Source of the DNA: Aphanocapsa sp. GSE-SYN-MK-11-07L
GTDB taxonomy: Bacteria > Cyanobacteriota > Cyanobacteriia > Thermosynechococcales > Thermosynechococcaceae
Reading direction: 5' to 3'
Length of the DNA stretch: 64,000 nucleotides
Assembly: GCA_019359715.1 (NCBI GenBank)
Contig: JAHHGS010000044.1
Coordinates: forward strand, 42,969 to 106,968
The first letter of the stretch is position 1. The number at the start of each line of letters is the position of its first letter. The notes below the pieces were generated by a model. That model was given only the letters and a program-made list of their open reading frames with translations, searched no databases and had not been told where the DNA came from. Of this stretch, positions 1 to 9,750 are shown piece by piece. Position numbers and translations under genes: made by a program.

Positions 1-2684
1 TACTGCCGCAGGTGGGCGATCGCCTCTGAGCCATTTTTAGCTTGAATTGGCTGATAACCTTTGTTTTGGAGGACAAGCGCCAAATTTTGGCGCAGGGTAA
101 TTGAGTCATCGACGACTAAGATCTGGGGAGCAGCTACCCCTTCTCTCAATGTCGGCACTGGATTGACAGGCGGGGCTAGGGCAGCAGCCGTTGAGACTGG
201 ATCTAACAGCGCGCTGCCATCAATCAACAGCGTCAACCGACCGTCCGCCAGAATGCAGCACCCCTGCACAAATGGGGGTGGGATAATCACAGATCCAACC
301 GGGCGAATTACCAATTCCTGTTCCCCTAGCACTTGGTCAACCTGCAACGCCCAGTGCTCTTCACCTCGTCGCAGCATTAGCAAGCGGCTGGCATTTGCGA
401 GTTGAACTGAGGCCCGTAAAGGCAGGGAGTAGGGCATCAAGTCAGATAGTTTGCGAATTGGCACTTGCAGTTCGCTGCCATCCCGGCACCAGTTATAGAC
501 CTGCTGCCCCCGCCAATCTTGAATCTGGTCAGGCTGAGGCGAGACAATTTGCTCAACCGCATCCAGCAAGAAAGCATAGGTTTGACTGCCAGACTGACAA
601 ATCAAGACGCGGGCAATATTCAAGCGCCGGGGAATCTCCAGCAGAAAGGTGGTTCCCTGCTGAGGGCGAGATTGGACAGTGATTGAACCGTCTAGGGATT
701 GGAGTTGAGTTTTCACCACATCCAAGCCAATGCCCCGCCCTGACAATTCAGTTAATTCAGATGCTGTCGAAAACCCAGGTTCAAATAAATAGTCTAAAAG
801 GCTAGCTTCGGGCAGGCGATCGCCCAGTTCCGGGCTGACTAAACCCAGTTCAACTACCCGCTGCCGAATTAGCTGTAAATCTAGTCCCCTGCCGTCATCG
901 CTGACCGCAATCACGGTGGCCCGCTCTTGCTGATCGGCCTGGAGGCAAATCTGCCCCACCTCCGGCTTGCCCTGCTGGCTGCGGAGTTGGGGTGATTCTA
1001 GACCGTGGGCAAAGCCATTTCGCACCAGATGCATAATTGGGTCGTAGAGCTTTTCGGCGATCGCCTTCTCGACCATAATTTCTGCCCCCAGGATTTGGAT
1101 TTGGGCCGGCTTGCCGTGATTGGTTGCTAACTGCTCTAACAAGCGCGGAAAGCGATTAAACAATTCTCCCAGGGGCATCATACCCACCTGGATCAAATCA
1201 TCGCGGGTTTGGGTCAGCAAACGCTGCTGCTTCTCCAGGGCCTGGCTCGATTGCTGAGTAAACAGGGCAATTTCAGCCCGCCTTTCTTCCAGCTTGACGG
1301 TTTCTTCTTGGGCAGATTGCAGCAAGGCATGAAATTCGCTGTAGGGATTCATTTCGAGGCTGTCAAACCGGCTCCAGGCAGAGCGGGCCGGTTGCCGCTC
1401 TGCACGAATGAGCATCCGATCGGTCAAGTCTTGGATTTGACTCAAGACGTGCTGATGCTGCTGCAACTGCTGCTGTAATTTCTGTACCACTGCTTGAAGC
1501 TGCTGATTGGTGTCGGTTTGGCGATTTTGATAGGTCAGTAATTCCCCAGACAAGTAATTGAGGTGCTGTAACGTCTCTAAATCGATCCGAACAGCGGGGG
1601 TAGGGGCTTTTGGGGTTTGGCGACGAGGCGGAACTAACCGAGCGGAAACCGTCGGTACAGGGCGAGCCGGAGCTGAAGGCGGGGCGGGCGGGCTGACGAC
1701 TGGAGAGTCAACTTCTAAGCTAAAACCAGCCAGGAGTTGATCCATGCTCAGGTCGGGCAAGTCTAAGCCGAGGGAAGCATCCGCTGGCAAGTCTGCCAGG
1801 AGCTGATCGAAGTCCAGTTCCAGCTCGGCGATTCCCTCCGGGACATTAAAGCCGAATGGTTCGGCAAGTTCTAGCCCCGCCGCCTTTGTCCCGATCGCGT
1901 CATCAGCCAAGCCGAGCAGCGCTGCCGAGGGTTCACCCCCTTGATCGCGATCGCCCCCTAGCACCAGCGTTTGCCCCTGCTGGAAGTCAGCCAATGCCAG
2001 TTCAGCAATTGTTTTGGCTTGGTCTGGATGGGCCGCCAGAGCGGAGAGGGTGGCTTGGGCGATCGCTCCAAACCCAGGCAGTCCCAAAGACTCCGCCAGC
2101 CCAAATAAGACCGTTGCTTCGGCTTGCAGGCGGCTGGCAATGGTTGAGGCTTCAGGGGCTTGGTTAACGAGAGCGCTTAACTCCAGCAACCGCTTCTGCA
2201 CCCCAGTTTCAAAAATCGACTGGACAATATCAAAGCCCAACTCGGCGGAAGAGGGAATCAGCGCCTGCTGATCAAAAAAGTCACCTAGCTTGGCCTGCAA
2301 TTGCGCAAACACCGCCGCTGCTCGATTCAGAACTTCTGGCTCATTGATGGTTGTGTTCGTCAATTCTGCACTCAGCGGCAAGCGCAGACACTCGTAGCCC
2401 TGAAATAGCAAGCTCTCTAATTCTGAGTCAATCTCGACGGCTGGATTGTACAAGGACTTAAAGACATCTTCTAGAGAATGAGCAACGGTTTGAATCGTCT
2501 CTAGCCCAACGCTGGCAGCGGCACCTTTGAGGGTATGGGTCAACCGCATTAGGTTATGCACCTTGCCTGGACTGCGATCTTCTCGCAAGCTCAGCAAATC
2601 GTGCTCAATCTTTTGCAGCAGCTCTGGCGCTTCCATCAAGAAGAAGCCATAGGTTTGGTCGCGAATTGAGGGATCAGTGCTCAT
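1..2684 (-). CDS. pixL: PixL-like hybrid CheA histidine kinase (C-terminus cut by window edge)
   Basis: About 894 codons are visible and the frame is still open at position 1. The protein starts MSTDPSIRDQ and has an N-terminal Hpt domain with phospho-acceptor His50 in HTLKG. A Pro/Ala-rich linker follows, then a HATPase region with an N-box (HLVRNGFAHG), a G1 box (DDGRGL) and a G2 box (GRGIGLDVV). A CheW-like domain and the start of a receiver domain (ILVVDDSITLRQ) complete the visible part. This is CheA-CheW-REC architecture. By family knowledge it would autophosphorylate downstream of the receptor and signal to type IV pili. It is the last gene of a five-gene taxis operon, 42 bp after pixJ. 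The Pix assignment rests on domain order and gene order. Confidence 0.93.
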   Translation of the reverse strand, partial: MSTDPSIRDQTYGFFLMEAPELLQKIEHDLLSLREDRSPGKVHNLMRLTHTLKGAAASVGLETIQTVAHSLEDVFKSLYNPAVEIDSELESLLFQGYECLRLPLSAELTNTTINEPEVLNRAAAVFAQLQAKLGDFFDQQALIPSSAELGFDIVQSIFETGVQKRLLELSALVNQAPEASTIASRLQAEATVLFGLAESLGLPGFGAIAQATLSALAAHPDQAKTIAELALADFQQGQTLVLGGDRDQGGEPSAALLGLADDAIGTKAAGLELAEPFGFNVPEGIAELELDFDQLLADLPADASLGLDLPDLSMDQLLAGFSLEVDSPVVSPPAPPSAPARPVPTVSARLVPPRRQTPKAPTPAVRIDLETLQHLNYLSGELLTYQNRQTDTNQQLQAVVQKLQQQLQQHQHVLSQIQDLTDRMLIRAERQPARSAWSRFDSLEMNPYSEFHALLQSAQEETVKLEERRAEIALFTQQSSQALEKQQRLLTQTRDDLIQVGMMPLGELFNRFPRLLEQLATNHGKPAQIQILGAEIMVEKAIAEKLYDPIMHLVRNGFAHGLESPQLRSQQGKPEVGQICLQADQQERATVIAVSDDGRGLDLQLIRQRVVELGLVSPELGDRLPEASLLDYLFEPGFSTASELTELSGRGIGLDVVKTQLQSLDGSITVQSRPQQGTTFLLEIPRRLNIARVLICQSGSQTYAFLLDAVEQIVSPQPDQIQDWRGQQVYNWCRDGSELQVPIRKLSDLMPYSLPLRASVQLANASRLLMLRRGEEHWALQVDQVLGEQELVIRPVGSVIIPPPFVQGCCILADGRLTLLIDGSALLDPVSTAAALAPPVNPVPTLREGVAAPQILVVDDSITLRQNLALVLQNKGYQPIQAKNGSEAIAHLRQ

Positions 2685-2726
2685 GGCTTGCAGAAGTGGG
2701 TTTTAAGCAATTCAATTTAGCTAAAT

Positions 2727-5700
2727 TTAGTTAACCTTAAACTGCCCGACGCTGGCTTGCAGTTCCTCTGCCATTTTGAGCAACTCTTGGAAAGATGATG
2801 TAATTTGAGCCGCATCCTCAGAAGTTTTGGTCACAATCACCGCCAAATCCAGCATGGTTTGACCGACTGCCTGGGACTGCTGGGTTTGAGCCTGATTCGA
2901 CTGCATGATTCCGTCTACTAGCTGGCTAATTTCGGTCGTGGCAGCGACGATCGCCGTCAGGCTTTGGCGAGTTTCATCAACCAGGGTTGTGCCGGTTACA
3001 ACTTGCTGAATGCCGACCTCCATTGCCTTCGCCACTTCCATCGTCTCAGTTTGGATTTCTTGCACCAGTTGCTCAATGTCGGTGGTGGCTACCGCCGACT
3101 GGCGGGCCAGCGATCGCACTTCATCTGCCACGACCGCAAACCCGCGCCCGTATTCACCGGCTCGCGTGGCTTCGATCGCCGCATTTAGGGCCAGCAGTTG
3201 AGTTTGAGTCGTAAAATTGCTGATCAGATTAACGACGCGGGAAATTTTCTGGGAAGATTCGCTCAGCCGTTTGATTTTTTTACTCGTTTCGGCCACAGTT
3301 TCGCGAATCCCCAACATGCCATCGACGGTGCGGTTCATCGTTGCATCGCCCGCCTGGACAATTTGATTGGCTTGCCGGACGGCGCTATCTACCTGCTGGG
3401 CGCTGAGGGTGACGGCTTTGATCGCATCCGTCATTTCTTGAATTTGGTCAACGGTTTGAGTCAACTCCTGAAACTGGTACTTGGTCTGGGTGGCCAAATG
3501 AACAATGTCACTTTCGCTCAGTCGTGAAGTCTGAGCAACTTTCGTGGCCGAAGTTTTAACCTGGATCACCAGCTTGCGGAGACTTTGCAGGGTGTTGTTG
3601 TAGGCATCGGCGATCGTGCCAATTTCATCCTCAGTAATCGGGGCGCGGATGGTTAAGTCGCCCTTAAAGGTGGGGCGGACAGCGGACAAGAGCTGAATGG
3701 CTCGCTGCTGCAATCGTTCTTTGGCTGTTTTTTCTCGGTTAGCGGCTTCGGCAAGCTGCTCTGATTGCCGTTGTACCTGCTCTAAGGCGGCGGCTTGCTG
3801 AAGAGCAATCCCAAACTGCAACCCAATTTGACTGATCAACTTCTCATCGCTGGCTGCCCATGCTCGTGGACCAGCACACTGATAGACCGCCAGCATTCCC
3901 CAAAGCTGATTGCCGACAAAAATCGCCGTCATTAAGTAAGCTTTGGCTTGGATTTGCTCCATCGCCTCTAGATAATCGGGCGGGAAGTCTAACTTAGAAA
4001 TATCGGCGATCGAGAAGCCACCCCGATTGCTGCGGGGCTGCTCAGCGTCAGTCAGCTTGGGGTCTCGGTTTTGCCCAATCGGCCCACCTGGATTCAGGCT
4101 CATCAAACTGCGGCAGTCGCCCATGTCTTTAGCAAACCCTTTGCCTAAGCAAGGTGCCCAATTGCTAGCAACCGATTCAGCCACAAATTCGCCCGTCCAA
4201 TCGGGGTTAAATCGATAGACGACGACCCGGTCGGCTTGCAGCAAATTGCGGACTTCTTGGGTGGTGGTTTTGAAGATCGTTGCAACTTCCAAAGATTTCC
4301 GGATTTTATCGACGATTTTAGCGATCGCCCGTTCTTGCTCAGCGATCTTTTCTAGCGCTTGAGCCTGCACTTTCACCTGCTCTAAGGTAGCGGCTTGCTG
4401 AAGGGCAATCCCAAACTGCACCCCAATTTGGCTGATTAATTTCTCGTGGCCAATTGTCCACTGGCGCGGCCCACTGCACTGATAAACGGCTAGTAGCCCC
4501 CACAGCCGGTCATCGACAAAAATCGCCGTCATTAAATAGGCCTTGGCTTGGACTTGCTCCATCGCTTCTAAATAATCGGCCGGGAAGTCTAGCTTGGAAA
4601 TGTCAGCGATCGAGAAACCGCCCTGATTACTGCGGGCCGCTTCGGCATCGGTCAGCTTCAGATCTCGACCTTCGCCCGTAAACCCACCGGGGCAGAGGCT
4701 GCTCAAACTGCGGCAGTCGCCCATGTCTTTAGCAAACCCTTTGCCGAGGCAGGGCGTCCAATTGCTAGCAACCGATTCAGCCACAAATTCCCCCGTCCAA
4801 TCAGGGTTAAATCGATAAACCACAACCCGGTCAGCTTGTAGGACAGTCCGAACTTCCTGGGTGGTGGTTTTGAAAATCGTCTCAACTTCTAAAGATTTCC
4901 GGATCTTATCGACAATTTTGCCCAAGGCCCGCTCTTGCTCAGCCAATAGCCTCAGTTCTTTGGTTTTGACGGCAACTTGCTGGTGGTATTCTGCCTGCTT
5001 GAGGGCAACGCCAAACTGCGCTCCGACTTGGGCCAGGCAGTTAATGTCAACTTCTTCCCAGTGGCGGGGGGCAGAGTTTTGATAGGCAGCCAGCAGCCCC
5101 CAAAGGTCACCCCCGGCAAAAATCGGGGCGATCGCATAGGCCTTAATTTGAAACTGCTCCAAAATGTCAATGTAGCAAGGGGAGTGTCCCGCTTTATAGA
5201 TGTCGTCCACGGCCAAGGTTTCCCGGTTACGGTAGCGCCCACCCTGGGTTTCTTGCAGGTGAGAATCTTCCCAAACCGTTTTGATGCCGGCATCAACTAA
5301 GGGCATCCAGCCTGGGGCGACTGCCTCTGAGATGAACTCTCCGCCCCAGGCGGCGTTGAATTGATAAATGGCGACGCGATCGGCCTTCAAAAGCTCTAGC
5401 AGTTCAAAGCTGGTGCTGCGAAACACGGCCTCCATATCGGTTGAACGGCGAATTTTATCCATTACCCTCGCTGCCACCTGAGTTGAGGTGCGAGCAGACT
5501 CCGCCTGCCGCTCCAGTCGCCGCCGAAATTCCAGCGACTGAACCGTTAATGTTAGCTCAGTCGTAACTTGGTAAAGCAGTTGAATCTCTGCCTGTTCCCA
5601 ATGGCGGGGGCGAGCGCACTGCTGCACCACTAATAGACCCCAAACCGATCGCTCAACCATAATCGGCAGGGCCAAACTGGCGCTTACCTGGTAATGCTCT

Positions 5701-6176
5701 AGCACCTGTAGCTGATGGGGAGTCAAATTGCCGGTTCCGTGCGGATCGGTCTGAGCGAATTTCTGGGTTAAGAAATGATCTGAGTGCTCGAAGCCAAAGC
5801 AGGTTGCCAGCAATTTTTCGCCCAAGGCAGGCGTCCATTCTCGCCCTCTAGCTTCTGCTAGCACCAAAGCCTGTTGAGCTGATTCAAGCCGACAAATCAT
5901 CGCCCGATCGGACTGTAAGACCTGACGTACCTCAACCACAGTCGTATCAAACAGCGACTCCAACTGCGGCGACTGGCGCATCCGATCAACAACTGCAAAC
6001 AGCTTTTCCTGCTCTGAGGTAAAGCCGTATTGCCCACCATTGCCGTTGACGGTTTCGATCGTATTTGGGTTGGGTTTAGGTTGCTCCCGATCGCGGGACG
6101 CTAAGGAAGATGATTCTAAAACAACGGAGGACTGAGTTTGGTCATCATCAGGACGGGAGCCAAATAGTTTTCTCAC
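2727..6176 (-). CDS. pixJ: PixJ-like soluble methyl-accepting photoreceptor with four GAF domains
   Basis: The 1149-residue protein has no transmembrane segment. Domains in order: GAF1 (about 60-215), GAF2 (245-405), GAF3 (430-605), GAF4 (630-805), HAMP (825-880) and an MCP signalling domain whose hairpin tip reads [23 protein letters not shown]2 has red/green cyanobacteriochrome hallmarks: [13 protein letters not shown] with His306, then [11 protein letters not shown] with the likely bilin-binding Cys334. GAF3 and GAF4 have DYLEAMEQ at that place and no Cys, and are near copies of each other, so they probably do not bind bilin. GAF1 also lacks the signature. The likely role is a light receptor driving CheA (pixL) in phototaxis. 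Confidence 0.92.
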   Translation of the reverse strand: MRKLFGSRPDDDQTQSSVVLESSSLASRDREQPKPNPNTIETVNGNGGQYGFTSEQEKLFAVVDRMRQSPQLESLFDTTVVEVRQVLQSDRAMICRLESAQQALVLAEARGREWTPALGEKLLATCFGFEHSDHFLTQKFAQTDPHGTGNLTPHQLQVLEHYQVSASLALPIMVERSVWGLLVVQQCARPRHWEQAEIQLLYQVTTELTLTVQSLEFRRRLERQAESARTSTQVAARVMDKIRRSTDMEAVFRSTSFELLELLKADRVAIYQFNAAWGGEFISEAVAPGWMPLVDAGIKTVWEDSHLQETQGGRYRNRETLAVDDIYKAGHSPCYIDILEQFQIKAYAIAPIFAGGDLWGLLAAYQNSAPRHWEEVDINCLAQVGAQFGVALKQAEYHQQVAVKTKELRLLAEQERALGKIVDKIRKSLEVETIFKTTTQEVRTVLQADRVVVYRFNPDWTGEFVAESVASNWTPCLGKGFAKDMGDCRSLSSLCPGGFTGEGRDLKLTDAEAARSNQGGFSIADISKLDFPADYLEAMEQVQAKAYLMTAIFVDDRLWGLLAVYQCSGPRQWTIGHEKLISQIGVQFGIALQQAATLEQVKVQAQALEKIAEQERAIAKIVDKIRKSLEVATIFKTTTQEVRNLLQADRVVVYRFNPDWTGEFVAESVASNWAPCLGKGFAKDMGDCRSLMSLNPGGPIGQNRDPKLTDAEQPRSNRGGFSIADISKLDFPPDYLEAMEQIQAKAYLMTAIFVGNQLWGMLAVYQCAGPRAWAASDEKLISQIGLQFGIALQQAAALEQVQRQSEQLAEAANREKTAKERLQQRAIQLLSAVRPTFKGDLTIRAPITEDEIGTIADAYNNTLQSLRKLVIQVKTSATKVAQTSRLSESDIVHLATQTKYQFQELTQTVDQIQEMTDAIKAVTLSAQQVDSAVRQANQIVQAGDATMNRTVDGMLGIRETVAETSKKIKRLSESSQKISRVVNLISNFTTQTQLLALNAAIEATRAGEYGRGFAVVADEVRSLARQSAVATTDIEQLVQEIQTETMEVAKAMEVGIQQVVTGTTLVDETRQSLTAIVAATTEISQLVDGIMQSNQAQTQQSQAVGQTMLDLAVIVTKTSEDAAQITSSFQELLKMAEELQASVGQFKVN
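3781..4980 (-). repeat. Tandem 600-bp internal duplication encoding GAF4 and GAF3 of the receptor
   Basis: Positions 3781-4380 and 4381-4980 align with an exact 600-bp offset and a high level of identity; both copies begin TCTAAGG followed by the same reading of ACCTGCTC-type linker sequence. Each unit encodes one GAF domain plus its helical linker (about 200 residues). The in-frame period shows that the receptor grew by whole-module tandem duplication. Confidence 0.85.
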
Positions 6177-6220
6177 AGGTCAGACCTCAAATTTAGAGTA
6201 GGAATGCAAAGCGGGTCGGG

Positions 6221-6760
6221 TTAGGGATGAATGCCGGCCGGAAGCTGAATCAGGGGAGACTGAGCGATCGCCACCGGATCAAGCACGGTACTGCTGGCGC
6301 GATCGAAGTAGCCCTGCACAAACGGTAGAAGCTGAGCGGAAAAGAGTTGAGCCGAGGGAGGTTTCAGTTGCAGCGGGTCGTAGGCTTCGATCTCATAAAC
6401 TTGGGGCACTACTAAGCCCAATCGCTGACGGTCAATTTCCAGCCCAATCACCATCCCAGTCGATAACAGGCTGCCCGGCAGAAAACTCAAAGGATATCCG
6501 AGTACGTGGGCTAAATCTATTAACCACAGCATCGCGCCGCGTCGATTGTAAATCCCCAAGACACAGCTCGGTAGCCAGGGCACTGGCAAGATTTCGATCA
6601 TCGGCACTCGGAGGACTTCGACCACATCAGCCATCGGCAGCAAGGCGGAATCATTGGTGGTCAGACCAAAGTGCAAATACTTTTCTTTGGCAACTTGAGA
6701 ACTTGGATCAATCTCTAAAAGATCGAGGCTGCTCAGCGTTACCTTTGCAGAAGCGTCCAT
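6221..6760 (-). CDS. pixI: CheW-like adaptor (PixI-like)
   Basis: A 179-residue single-domain CheW-type protein. The core reads VVEVLRVPMIEILPVPWLPSC, then GIYNRRGAMLWLIDLAHVLG and LGLVVPQVYEIEAYDPLQLK, which is the usual pattern of the two CheW beta-barrels. It should couple the receptor to the CheA kinase in a cytoplasmic array. It lies between the CheY-like and receptor genes, 8 bp after the former and 44 bp before the latter, as in the pix order of other cyanobacteria. Confidence 0.88.
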   Translation of the reverse strand: MDASAKVTLSSLDLLEIDPSSQVAKEKYLHFGLTTNDSALLPMADVVEVLRVPMIEILPVPWLPSCVLGIYNRRGAMLWLIDLAHVLGYPLSFLPGSLLSTGMVIGLEIDRQRLGLVVPQVYEIEAYDPLQLKPPSAQLFSAQLLPFVQGYFDRASSTVLDPVAIAQSPLIQLPAGIHP

Positions 6761-6768
6761 AGCTGGGC

Positions 6769-7134
6769 TTATCGGGCGATCAGTTGTTGAATTGTTTGAA
6801 CCAGCGCTTGTTGATCAACAGGCTTTGCTAAGTAGGCGTCTGCTCCTAACATATTGCCCCACATCTTATCGACCTCTGTATTTTTTGTCGAGCATAGGAC
6901 AACTGGAATTTGGCTTGTGCCTGGATCGGTCTTCAACTCCCGGCACAGCTCAAATCCACTCTGTCCGGGTAAAATTACGTCCAACAGAATCAGGTCAGGT
7001 CGCTGTTGCAGAACGCGAGTCTGAGCCTCCTCGCCGCTAGAGACACTGATCACGGAGAGGCCTGCCTGCTGGAGATAACGGGTGATCAATTCCGCCTCGG
7101 TCAGACTGTCTTCAACAACTAAAATGGTTCTCAT
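6769..7134 (-). CDS. pixH: CheY-like single-domain response regulator (PixH-like)
   Basis: A 121-residue receiver domain starting MRTILVVEDS. It shows the acidic pair VVEDS, the phospho-acceptor Asp in ILLDVILPGQSGFEL, Thr/Ser in VVLCSTKN and the Lys of YLAKPVD. I chose the ATG at 7134 because AAGGGC lies just upstream; a TTG start five codons earlier is also open. It probably acts as the diffusible output or phosphate sink for the operon's CheA kinase. Confidence 0.88.
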   Translation of the reverse strand: MRTILVVEDSLTEAELITRYLQQAGLSVISVSSGEEAQTRVLQQRPDLILLDVILPGQSGFELCRELKTDPGTSQIPVVLCSTKNTEVDKMWGNMLGADAYLAKPVDQQALVQTIQQLIAR

Positions 7135-7300
7135 AGATGCCCTTAGCAAATTAATATTGACTCAATTGAATTGACCCCAGCCAAAAACAGCACAGCAACA
7201 GCGGTTGGAAGCGTTCTTGAGCTGCTAGTAGGCTATTTACCAGTTCTGTAATTTTCATCCTGATTGTTACCCCCTTTTTTATACTCCTGTTCCCCCAAAA

Positions 7301-8467
7301 TTACTTATCATTCAGCACTGGTAAGTATTTCTTGAGGGCAGCTAGAACTTTCTCCGCTGCAATCGGTTTACTGATAAAGTCAGTCGAACCAACCATTTTG
7401 GCTCGCACCCGATCAATGATGCCATCGTTGCCGGTCAAGATCACAACTGGAACCTCTTGGAATTGAGAGATGCGGCGAATTTGAGCACAGAGTTCATAGC
7501 CATTGGCGATCGGCATCACCAAGTCTAAAAAAATGAATTCAGGACGTTTCTCCAGCAGCATCGGCAGGGCTTGCACCGGGTCTTGAATCGCAATACACCG
7601 ATAGCCAGCCTGGAGCAGCACCTGTGCCATCATCCGCTGCTCGATCGGGCTATCGTCAATGCAAGCGACCAGCGGCGCGGCCGTTGGCTTCGCCGATCGC
7701 TCAAACCGGCCCAGATCTTTTTCCAGCCTGGGCGGCGAAAGGTCAGGCACCTGCACGAATTCCACCATCCCTTTGCGGACATAGGCAATCAATGTGCGGG
7801 TGAACAGCAATAAATCTTGCTTCAGCATTAAAGCCACGTCCCGCAGCGAGCGATCGCCGTCAATTACCCTCGTTAAGGCTTGGTAGACCTGGGGCGAGGT
7901 TTGCTGACTCAACAGATCAGCATTCCGCAGGATCGGCGCAATATTAGGCGATAGATTACTCAATCCGGCATTGCTCCAAGCGGCCCAATCTTGCTGGGCT
8001 TGCGTCAATGCCTGTCGCGAATTCATCAGGGTCAAAGAGGCATCTAAAGCATCCTGAGCATGACTGGCGCAGCTTAGCTGACCCGTTCTTTCTTGCTGTA
8101 AAACATCAAATAGAACTTCGACCACCGTAGCCCGAATCATACTGGCAGCTCGCTCTCCGGCCATCTGCTGCTGCTTTGTCCATTGCAGCAGTAAATCGTA
8201 GCCTTGGCTCTGGCTAGCCTTGACTTCAGCCAGATCAGTCGATTGTTTTTGCATCTGGGGACATTGTTCAAGCAATAAGCGCCGCCACCGCCGCAGTCCA
8301 TTCGACCCACCCTTGGCCCAAACCAAACGCCCGACGCAAAAATAGAGGCTCCATGCCTGGTTGTTGTCGTCGCAGACATCCAATCTGCCCGTAAATTGCG
8401 TTTGAATGCAAATTTCTAATTGATTACTTAGGCTATCTGTGACCGGATTGTCATGTGCAGTCATCAT
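7301..8467 (-). CDS. pixG: PatA/PixG-like response regulator
   Basis: About 388 residues from the ATG at 8467 (MMTAHDNPVTDSL). The N-terminal half is a PATAN/DUF4388-type domain (FTGRLDVCDDNNQAWSLYFC followed by GRLVWAKGG). A central helical region precedes a C-terminal receiver domain with ACIDDSPIEQRM, phospho-acceptor Asp in FIFLDLVMPIANGYEL and Lys in DFISKPIA. This matches PatA/PixG, the regulator that opens pix operons and links to type IV pilus function. An in-frame TTG at 8506 (MLGKRTRNKK) could extend it by 13 residues; its GAGG is too close to be convincing. Confidence 0.88.
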   Translation of the reverse strand: MMTAHDNPVTDSLSNQLEICIQTQFTGRLDVCDDNNQAWSLYFCVGRLVWAKGGSNGLRRWRRLLLEQCPQMQKQSTDLAEVKASQSQGYDLLLQWTKQQQMAGERAASMIRATVVEVLFDVLQQERTGQLSCASHAQDALDASLTLMNSRQALTQAQQDWAAWSNAGLSNLSPNIAPILRNADLLSQQTSPQVYQALTRVIDGDRSLRDVALMLKQDLLLFTRTLIAYVRKGMVEFVQVPDLSPPRLEKDLGRFERSAKPTAAPLVACIDDSPIEQRMMAQVLLQAGYRCIAIQDPVQALPMLLEKRPEFIFLDLVMPIANGYELCAQIRRISQFQEVPVVILTGNDGIIDRVRAKMVGSTDFISKPIAAEKVLAALKKYLPVLNDK

Positions 8468-8850
8468 GGATTTAAGTTTCTTGTTGCGAGTACGTTTGCC
8501 AAGCAAGCCTCAGGAGATGTTTAATCTTGCCCTGCATGGTATGAACTATAGCTAAATGAACCATAGCTAATTGGCAGTCCAACGTAAATTGATCATTACT
8601 ATCAGTCCAGGCAATTGTTTCACGTGCAAGTTTTGCTCTATCTGGCACGATTCAACATTATCTGGTGAAAGCTGATAGCGATCGTACTTAGTTTACAATT
8701 TTGAACCTCTTCAAAAGTTTACCCAGCCCTCTCTGAAAGCACATCCGTAGGATAACGGATTCTTGACATTTTACGGCTGTAGTTAATGATAGCGATCCAG
8801 GATGTGAGCAATAATTGAGGGGAAAATTTCTGTAGCGAGGTCATGGACTG

Positions 8851-8922
8851 ATGACTCTTGAACAAGAGCAAGCCCTACAAGCCCACATCAAAGCTATTGC
8901 TCAGATCTTATGGCAATCCTAA
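8851..8922 (+). pseudogene. ISKra4-like transposase N-terminal remnant
   Basis: The 23-codon reading frame gives MTLEQEQALQAHIKAIAQIL, which resembles the conserved N-terminus of cyanobacterial ISKra4-family transposases (typically M-T-x-EQEQALQAHVxAIAxIL). It stops at once where a MITE-like element begins (CAATCCTAAA at 8914), so only the first exon-like scrap survives. The family call is from memory of the N-terminal motif. Confidence 0.55.
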
Positions 8923-9040
8923 ATGAGTTATGAGAAACAGCCATAGGTAAAAAGCTTTAGAAAATCGAAAGTTTGGCGGTGAGTAACAAACTCGAACAGG
9001 AATTTAACAAGATTAAACGATGTACACTGTTTTAGGATTG
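8914..9040. mobile_element. MITE-like element 1 (perfect 10-bp terminal inverted repeats)
   Basis: A 127-bp AT-rich segment bounded by CAATCCTAAA (8914-8923) and TTTAGGATTG (9031-9040), exact inverted repeats. It carries no coding potential and sits directly at the break of the transposase remnant. Only 8 bp separate it from element 2. Confidence 0.6.
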
Positions 9041-9048
9041 CTATATAG

Positions 9049-9200
9049 CGATCCTAAATCAGATATGAACATTTTCGCCCCCTAAATCCCCCAATTCTGG
9101 GGGACTTCAGAAACACTCAAAGCCCCCCAGAATTGGGGGGTTGGGGGGCGAAAAAACTTGCAATTCACTAATGACTCGTTTCACGACCAATTTAGGACAA
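9049..9200. mobile_element. MITE-like element 2 with a long internal hairpin
   Basis: A roughly 150-bp element bounded by CGATCCTAAAT (9049) and the related inverted end ATTTAGGACAA (to 9200). Its centre is a 32-bp near-perfect stem (9072-9103 paired with 9123-9154) built from CCCCCTAAATCCCCC and CCCCCAGAATTGGGGG. Its right end truncates the small membrane gene beside it. Confidence 0.6.
9072..9154. repeat. Long G/C-rich inverted repeat
   Basis: Left arm 9072-9103 (TTTTCGCCCCC...CTGGGGG) pairs with right arm 9123-9154 (CCCCCAGAATT...GGGGCGAAAA) around a loop of about 20 bases. It is of the same CCCCCTAAATCCCCC repeat type that occurs near 14500 and 14960. Confidence 0.75.
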
Positions 9201-9484
9201 CTATAGATGGAAAAAATTCAGCACAGAGTAGACGATTGTTAACCCAAAGTGAATGGTGCAGTAGCGGCGCGAATCGGTAAAAGCGGTGGCAATAATCGCC
9301 GCGATCGGCAGCATAAAAAAGCCCAGCTTCTTTAAAAACTGCCGATCAAGATGACAACAGTAAACAGACAAAATAGTCCCAAGGTCAGCATAAATATTGT
9401 TCCGTAGGGAGCATGATTTATCCGATCTAGATATTGATTGACCTTTTTGTCTTTTTCGTCAGGATGCCAAATCATTGGTTTCAT
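9201..9484 (-). pseudogene. Small two-part membrane protein gene, frameshifted and 3'-truncated
   Basis: The 5' part (9332-9484) has a good ribosome site (AGGTGA six bases before the ATG) and encodes 50 residues: MKPMIWHPDEKDKKVNQYLD, then one membrane helix ending VVILIGSF. The stop falls in a T-run. One extra base there would join it to a second frame (9201-9331) reading LKKLGFFMLPIAAIIATAFT and DSRRYCTIHFGLTIVYSVLN, which ends FFHL at the border of MITE-like element 2. I infer one ancestral gene, broken by a one-base deletion and by the element. Alternatively the 50-residue protein is functional alone. Family unknown. Confidence 0.6.
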
Positions 9485-9750
9485 AATTTTCACCTCACAT
9501 GATGCATGTAAGAATCAAAAAACTCAAACCTCAACATTCTTTAGATTTACCAAAAGCTAGCTAACTCTATCCGGACAGAAGATACTGAATTGATTAGACC
9601 TGTTGCTTAATAAGCCACAAAAAGCCATGAAAACCAAGCAGAGCAATCATTCCAGGCGATTTTCATGATCAATGGCTGCAAGCTAGTGACGATAAGGGTT
9701 TCGGCGATTTTTTGCGTTATAAAGCAACAGGTCTATTATTCAAAGGTGCA

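Larger units (their letters stand above)
8468..9200. other. Intergenic stretch upstream of pixG with decayed mobile DNA
   Basis: No intact gene is seen over about 730 bp. The part next to pixG (8468-8850) is AT-rich and probably holds the operon promoter, but I could not fix -35/-10 boxes. The rest contains a transposase N-terminal remnant and two MITE-like elements, listed separately. Confidence 0.6.

Noticed and set aside
61..2271. Several 60-115-codon plus-strand reading frames at the left edge
   Set aside because: They are antisense shadows of the CheA-like kinase, whose minus-strand frame is open with all kinase motifs throughout this stretch.
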